Assembly: GCA_937967665.1 (NCBI GenBank)
Contig: CALBSZ010000083.1
Coordinates: 1 to 18,780, forward strand
Length of the DNA stretch: 18,780 nt
Direction of reading: 5' to 3'
Source of the DNA: an uncultured Planctomycetaceae bacterium
GTDB taxonomy: Bacteria; Planctomycetota; Planctomycetia; Pirellulales; Pirellulaceae
How positions within the stretch are numbered: position 1 is the stretch's first letter; the number at the start of each line of letters is the position of its first letter. This document shows, piece by piece, positions 15,357 to 18,780 of the stretch. A program made the position numbers and the translations under genes. The notes below the pieces were generated by a model that did not search any database, was not told the DNA's origin, and saw nothing but the letters and a program-made list of their open reading frames with translations.

Positions 15357-16663
15357 GCGCAGCGGCGTTATTCTGGCTGGCCTGCATCGGACTTGCCGTG
15401 ACTTTAGTTTCGGCAACCGCTGCCAAAGTGCTGCAGGACTTTTCCTTCCGAGACCTCAAGCGGTACTGTCGTCGGCGTAATCGCGACGATCTGTTCGAGA
15501 CGATTCTGGAAACGCACGACCAGATTGCGATTGGCGCGGAAACGTTGCAGATCGTGGGGACCGTGCTCATGCTGGTTGCCGGTGGGCTGTGGGCGTATCT
15601 GCTTGACGGCGTTGTCCAGCAGCACAGCTGGTCGACCTTCGCCGGCCTGGCGATTGTGCTGCTGTTCCTGCTGCTGCTGGCGACGACGTGGATACCGCTG
15701 GCTGTCGCGGAACTCTGGTCAGCGCCGATGCTCTATCACACCTGGCCGATTTGGAAGATCGTAAACACGTGTTTGTGGCCGCTGACGTTGTGCGCGCGGG
15801 TTGTCGAAGCGCTGATCCGCCGCCTGGCCGGTCAGCCGGACGACGAGGAAGACGAAGAAGAAGCGTTCGAAGAGGAAGTCCGCACCATCGTGACCGCGGG
15901 GATGAAAGACGGGCACCTGGACGACGATGCCCGCGACATGATCGAAGGGGTGATTGAGCTGAGCGACGTGGACGTGTCCGATATCATGACACCGCGCAGC
16001 GAAGTTGATGCCATGGCGGTGGACATGCCGTGGGAGAAGGTGTTGGATATGGTGGTCGCCAGCAAGCGGACGCGAATTCCCGTCTACGAAAAAACCTTGG
16101 ATAACATCGTGGGCATCCTGTACGTCAAGGATCTGCTCCCCGAACTCAAGGACCGCAATCTTGATCCGCTGCCGGATCTGCGCAGTTTGTTGCGCGACCC
16201 CTGGTTCGTACCGGAAACCAATGCGGTCGATGAATTATTGGATGAATTCCTGCACACGCGTAATCACATGGCGATCGTGAAGGACGAATACGATGCGGTG
16301 GCAGGTGTTGTGACAATGGAAGACGCCCTGGAAGAGATCGTGGGTGAAATCGTCGACGAGTCGGATGAAGACGAAGAGGACGACATCCACATCATCAGCG
16401 ATTCGATCATCGAAGCGACTGGCCGCACTCACCTGGATGAACTGAACGAGCGTCTCGGATTAAACTTTCCCGATCCCGACGACTTTGACACCATTGCCGG
16501 CCTGGTCATCCAGCAACTCGGCTACCTCCCCCAAGCGATGGAAGTCATCGAAGCGAACGGTGTCACAATCACGGTAACGGCGGCAAACAAGCGTCGCATC
16601 GAACGCGTGCGGCTCGAACTGCACGACGAAGGGCGCCGCGAAGCGGTCCGGGAAGTCCCCTGA
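15353..16663 (+). CDS. CorC/HlyC-type membrane CBS-pair protein
   Basis: The gene starts at GTG overlapping the ybeY stop. The 436-residue protein has an N-terminal membrane part in the place of the DUF21/CNNM domain, with hydrophobic stretches at about 4-22, 64-84 and 97-119. An acidic linker (about 162-175) follows, then a CBS pair beginning at IMTPRSEVDAM (211-221) with RIPVYEKTLDNIVGILYVKDLL, and a C-terminal CorC_HlyC domain (about 350-430, LNERLGLNFPDPDDFDTIAG). Relatives are implicated in Mg2+/Co2+ export or resistance and are often mislabelled haemolysins; transport here is inferred only from the family. Genes of this class commonly follow ybeY. The membrane part is less typical than the CBS part, so I give no gene symbol. 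Confidence 0.88.
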   Translation: MSAAALFWLACIGLAVTLVSATAAKVLQDFSFRDLKRYCRRRNRDDLFETILETHDQIAIGAETLQIVGTVLMLVAGGLWAYLLDGVVQQHSWSTFAGLAIVLLFLLLLATTWIPLAVAELWSAPMLYHTWPIWKIVNTCLWPLTLCARVVEALIRRLAGQPDDEEDEEEAFEEEVRTIVTAGMKDGHLDDDARDMIEGVIELSDVDVSDIMTPRSEVDAMAVDMPWEKVLDMVVASKRTRIPVYEKTLDNIVGILYVKDLLPELKDRNLDPLPDLRSLLRDPWFVPETNAVDELLDEFLHTRNHMAIVKDEYDAVAGVVTMEDALEEIVGEIVDESDEDEEDDIHIISDSIIEATGRTHLDELNERLGLNFPDPDDFDTIAGLVIQQLGYLPQAMEVIEANGVTITVTAANKRRIERVRLELHDEGRREAVREVP

Positions 16664-16991
16664 ACGCACGGCGCGGCTTTCTTGCTCTTCGCTACCGCGT
16701 TTGGCGGCCTCTCAGTCGCTCAACCTGCGGGCCGCTCGTGCAAACCGCTGTATTGGGAAATCCGCGCCCTTTCCTTCCGAACTGGACATTCCTACTATTC
16801 CTTCGTGAGGCCGTCGGTGACAGCCGTTTATGAAGAACGAGCGCACCTATCCGCGCAACCGACGCATTGCAAATCTCTCTGCCCAGGATGGCAATCCTTG
16901 TAGGCGAATCGGCGCAGCTCCGTGTTTGCGGGTTATGCCGGATGGCCGGCAAAAAAATCCTGCTGGTTTGTGGACCACGTGCAATTCGTGT

Positions 16992-16999
16992 GCTATATT
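16992..16999 (+). promoter_or_regulatory. Candidate extended -10 promoter for the S41 protease
   Basis: TGCTATATT (TGn plus a TATATT -10) stands about 140 bases before the protease ATG. A TTGTGG at 16968 is spaced 20 bases away, too far for a good -35, but extended -10 promoters can work without one. Confidence 0.35.
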
Positions 17000-17059
17000 C
17001 CTGTTGGACGCCGTCGTGCTGCCGTCCGCTCGCCGCGGAATTTCAGATCCTGAAACGGG

Positions 17060-17109
17060 GCCTGCCAGGACCCTTTCGAACGTTATGGTTCGATCCGGTT
17101 TTGGCAGGC
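17060..17109 (+). promoter_or_regulatory. Two-tiered hairpin in the S41 protease leader
   Basis: Bases 17060-17072 pair with 17097-17109 in a 13-bp helix containing two G-U pairs (outer strands GCCTGCCA and TGGCAGGC). After a symmetric 3x3 internal loop, TCGAAC pairs with GTTCGA (17076-17081 with 17088-17093) under a six-base loop. The structure ends 28 bases before the ATG. Only TTT follows it, so it is a poor terminator and more likely a structured 5' untranslated element. Confidence 0.6.
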
Positions 17110-17137
17110 TTTCCCGTAACACCGTTGGGAGCGAGCA

Positions 17138-18780
17138 ATGCAGAGTGGAATGTTTCGACGCGTCCTGCCTGAACTGGCACTGTTCTGTGCTACCATCGCG
17201 GCGGTCCTCTTCGGAACCGCTACCGCGCCAGCTCAAGTTCGCATCCCCGCCGCCGCGCTCGCCAGCGAAGCCGACTACAACGCGGTCCTGCAAAAGGGAC
17301 ACGAACTGGAACAGGAGCGGCGCTGGATCGATGCCCTGTCGCATTACGAGAGCGCCACGCGGCAGTTTCCCGCGCAAGAAGACCTGGAACAACGCCTGCG
17401 TATCGCCCGTCTGCACTACGACGTGGCGCGGCGCTATGCGGACGTCAGCTTCCTGGAGAGCGTCAACAATATCAGCGAGCGGGAAGCGCTGGACCTGTAT
17501 GCCGAAGTGCTGCTGAAGATCACGACGCATCACGTCGACAATCCCGACTGGCAGCACCTCTTGCAGCAAGGCTCGCTGGCAGTTGACGTGGCTTTTACCG
17601 AACCTGCCTTTCTGCAGAAGAACCTTCCTCAAGCCACGACGGATCAGGTAACGGCCTTGCGGCGGGAACTCTATCGGCATGGCAAGCAGTACACGGCACG
17701 CTCGCGCCACGAAGCGCGGGACATCGCCTGGTCGACCGCGCAGTTGGCCCGTTCGATGATGGGCATCTCCACACAGGCGGTGTTGATGGAGTACATCGGC
17801 GGGGCCATGAACGGACTCGATCGCTACTCCAGCTACCTCACCGGCGGGCAACTAGACGACGTTTTCTCGCAGATCGAAGGAAACTTCGTGGGGCTGGGAA
17901 TCGAATTGAAAGCGGATGACCAGACGCTCTTGATCGTGGACGTCATTCCCGAAAGCCCCGCGGAAAGCGGCGGCATTCGCGCGGGCGACCGGATCGTGCA
18001 GGTAGACGGCAAGTCCACCAACGATATCTCCACGGACGAAGCCGCCGAGATGCTCAAGGGCCCCGAAGGCAGTCACGTCCATGTCGTGGTCCGGTCTCCC
18101 GATGGCTCCCACCGCTTGCTGGACCTGGAACGCAATCGAGTAGACGTGCCCAGCGTGGTGGATATCAAGATGATCGATGCCGAATACGGTACGGCGTACA
18201 TGCGGTTGGCCAGCTTTCAAAAGACGACCAGCCGAGACGTGGATGCGGCATTGTGGCAGCTGCATCGGCAGGGGATGCGCAGCTTGATCATCGACCTCCG
18301 CGGCAATCCCGGCGGCTTGCTCACCGCATCGGTCGAAGCCGCCGATAAGTTCGTCAGTCAAGGACCCATCGTTTCCACGCGGGGCCGCAGTTCACGGGAA
18401 GACTTCGACTACAAGGCCCACGCGGTCGGAACGTGGCGAGTGCCCTTAATCGTCCTGATAGACGGCGATAGCGCCAGTGCCAGCGAAATCTTCGCCGGCG
18501 CGATTCGCGACCATCAACGCGGAACCGTGATGGGAGAACGCAGCTACGGCAAGGGCTCCGTGCAAGGCATCTTCCCGCTCAATTCGTACAAGTCGGGCGT
18601 GCGTTTGACGACCGCCAAGTTCTACTCGCCCGCAGGCCACGCCATTAGCAAACGGGGGGTCCTTCCCGACGTCGTTGTGCATCAAGCGGCCAAACCGGAT
18701 ACGGACAATCCGAACCTGGCTGACACCGGCGACGAAGATACCGTGCTGCAGGCAAGCGTCCGTTATGCCCGCACGCAACT
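17138..18780 (+). CDS. S41 family C-terminal processing protease, 3' end outside window
   Basis: The frame is open from the ATG at 17138 to the window end (547 codons seen). A signal peptide (hydrophobic core LALFCATIAAVLFG, ending near TAPAQV) directs export. A second ATG at 17150 is possible. Residues about 40-240 are helical and less conserved. A PDZ domain follows (about 248-330, FVGLGIEL to EMLKGPEGS), then the S41 core. This has RGNPGG (388-393), SASASE (445, 447 and 449 are Ser) and YGKGSVQ with K472. S447 lies 25 residues before K472, the same spacing as Ser430-Lys455 of E. coli Prc, so S447 is the likely nucleophile. These proteases trim or degrade exported proteins by a Ser-Lys dyad. 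The leader hairpin suggests post-transcriptional control. Confidence 0.93.
   Translation, partial: MQSGMFRRVLPELALFCATIAAVLFGTATAPAQVRIPAAALASEADYNAVLQKGHELEQERRWIDALSHYESATRQFPAQEDLEQRLRIARLHYDVARRYADVSFLESVNNISEREALDLYAEVLLKITTHHVDNPDWQHLLQQGSLAVDVAFTEPAFLQKNLPQATTDQVTALRRELYRHGKQYTARSRHEARDIAWSTAQLARSMMGISTQAVLMEYIGGAMNGLDRYSSYLTGGQLDDVFSQIEGNFVGLGIELKADDQTLLIVDVIPESPAESGGIRAGDRIVQVDGKSTNDISTDEAAEMLKGPEGSHVHVVVRSPDGSHRLLDLERNRVDVPSVVDIKMIDAEYGTAYMRLASFQKTTSRDVDAALWQLHRQGMRSLIIDLRGNPGGLLTASVEAADKFVSQGPIVSTRGRSSREDFDYKAHAVGTWRVPLIVLIDGDSASASEIFAGAIRDHQRGTVMGERSYGKGSVQGIFPLNSYKSGVRLTTAKFYSPAGHAISKRGVLPDVVVHQAAKPDTDNPNLADTGDEDTVLQASVRYARTQ

Larger units (their letters stand above)
16664..17137 (+). 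other. Intergenic region before the S41 protease
   Basis: These 474 bases follow the phoH-corC operon. I see no protein family or tRNA. An arginine-rich open frame that runs on into the protease gene in another frame is judged spurious. The recognisable elements are an extended -10 promoter candidate at 16992-16999 and a long two-tiered hairpin at 17060-17109. No convincing terminator was found directly after the CorC-like gene; a loose GCGGCC/GGCCGC pairing near 16706-16737 lacks a T-run. Confidence 0.5.

Noticed and set aside
14469..15416. 315-codon minus-strand frame across the pgpH end and ybeY
   Set aside because: It spans two well-supported plus-strand genes and crosses their junction; composition fits an antisense shadow.
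16847..17851. 334-codon minus-strand frame over the protease 5' region
   Set aside because: It overlaps the signal peptide and N-terminal part of the S41 protease, which is continuous and motif-supported on the plus strand.

Overview
The window most likely comes from a planctomycete, probably of the Pirellula/Rhodopirellula type. The best evidence is the adjacent pair of a DUF1501 protein and a large PSCyt1-DUF1549-DUF1553 protein, a combination greatly expanded in Planctomycetota. The GC-rich coding style, scarce Shine-Dalgarno sequences, and the presence of both LptE-like and BamD-like outer-membrane assembly lipoproteins agree with this. No rRNA or tRNA gene was seen, so the assignment rests on gene families only.

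Layout. Positions 1-3570 are an accessory, decayed region. It holds a fragment of an unrecognised protein on the minus strand (1-210), a truncated group II intron (about 233-985, minus: 5' ribozyme part plus the N-terminus of its reverse transcriptase), a secreted cysteine-rich protein of unknown function (1192-1869, plus) with its own terminator, two small unrecognised minus-strand genes (1981-2715), a second, frameshifted copy of the protein fragment (2987-3107), and a striking irregular array of about ten copies of AAAGTGCTGTGTCCCC alternating with GTGGTAC (3122-3440). Single copies of the same motif sit at the other junctions of this mosaic.

Positions 3573-6309 (minus) are a housekeeping cluster transcribed recO -> BamD-like TPR lipoprotein -> lptE, joining recombination repair to outer-membrane biogenesis. 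Positions 6486-10861 (minus) are the planctomycete PSD1/DUF1501 pair, probably one operon. A 593-base divergent intergenic region follows.

Positions 11455-16663 (plus) are a compact operon: phoH, a seven-transmembrane HD phosphodiesterase (PgpH family), ybeY and a CorC/HlyC-type CBS protein. The last genes are abutting or overlapping (TAAATG and GTGA), so translational coupling is likely. The set combines RNA processing and ribosome maturation with nucleotide-second-messenger turnover and a membrane CBS protein, in an order related to the phoH-yqfF-ybeY cluster of Firmicutes.

After a 474-base intergenic region with a candidate promoter and a strong two-tiered hairpin, a secreted S41 (C-terminal processing) protease begins at 17138 and runs off the window end.

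I found no complete defence system, CRISPR array or complete transposon. The least explained part is the repeat array and the mosaic of gene fragments bounded by its motif.
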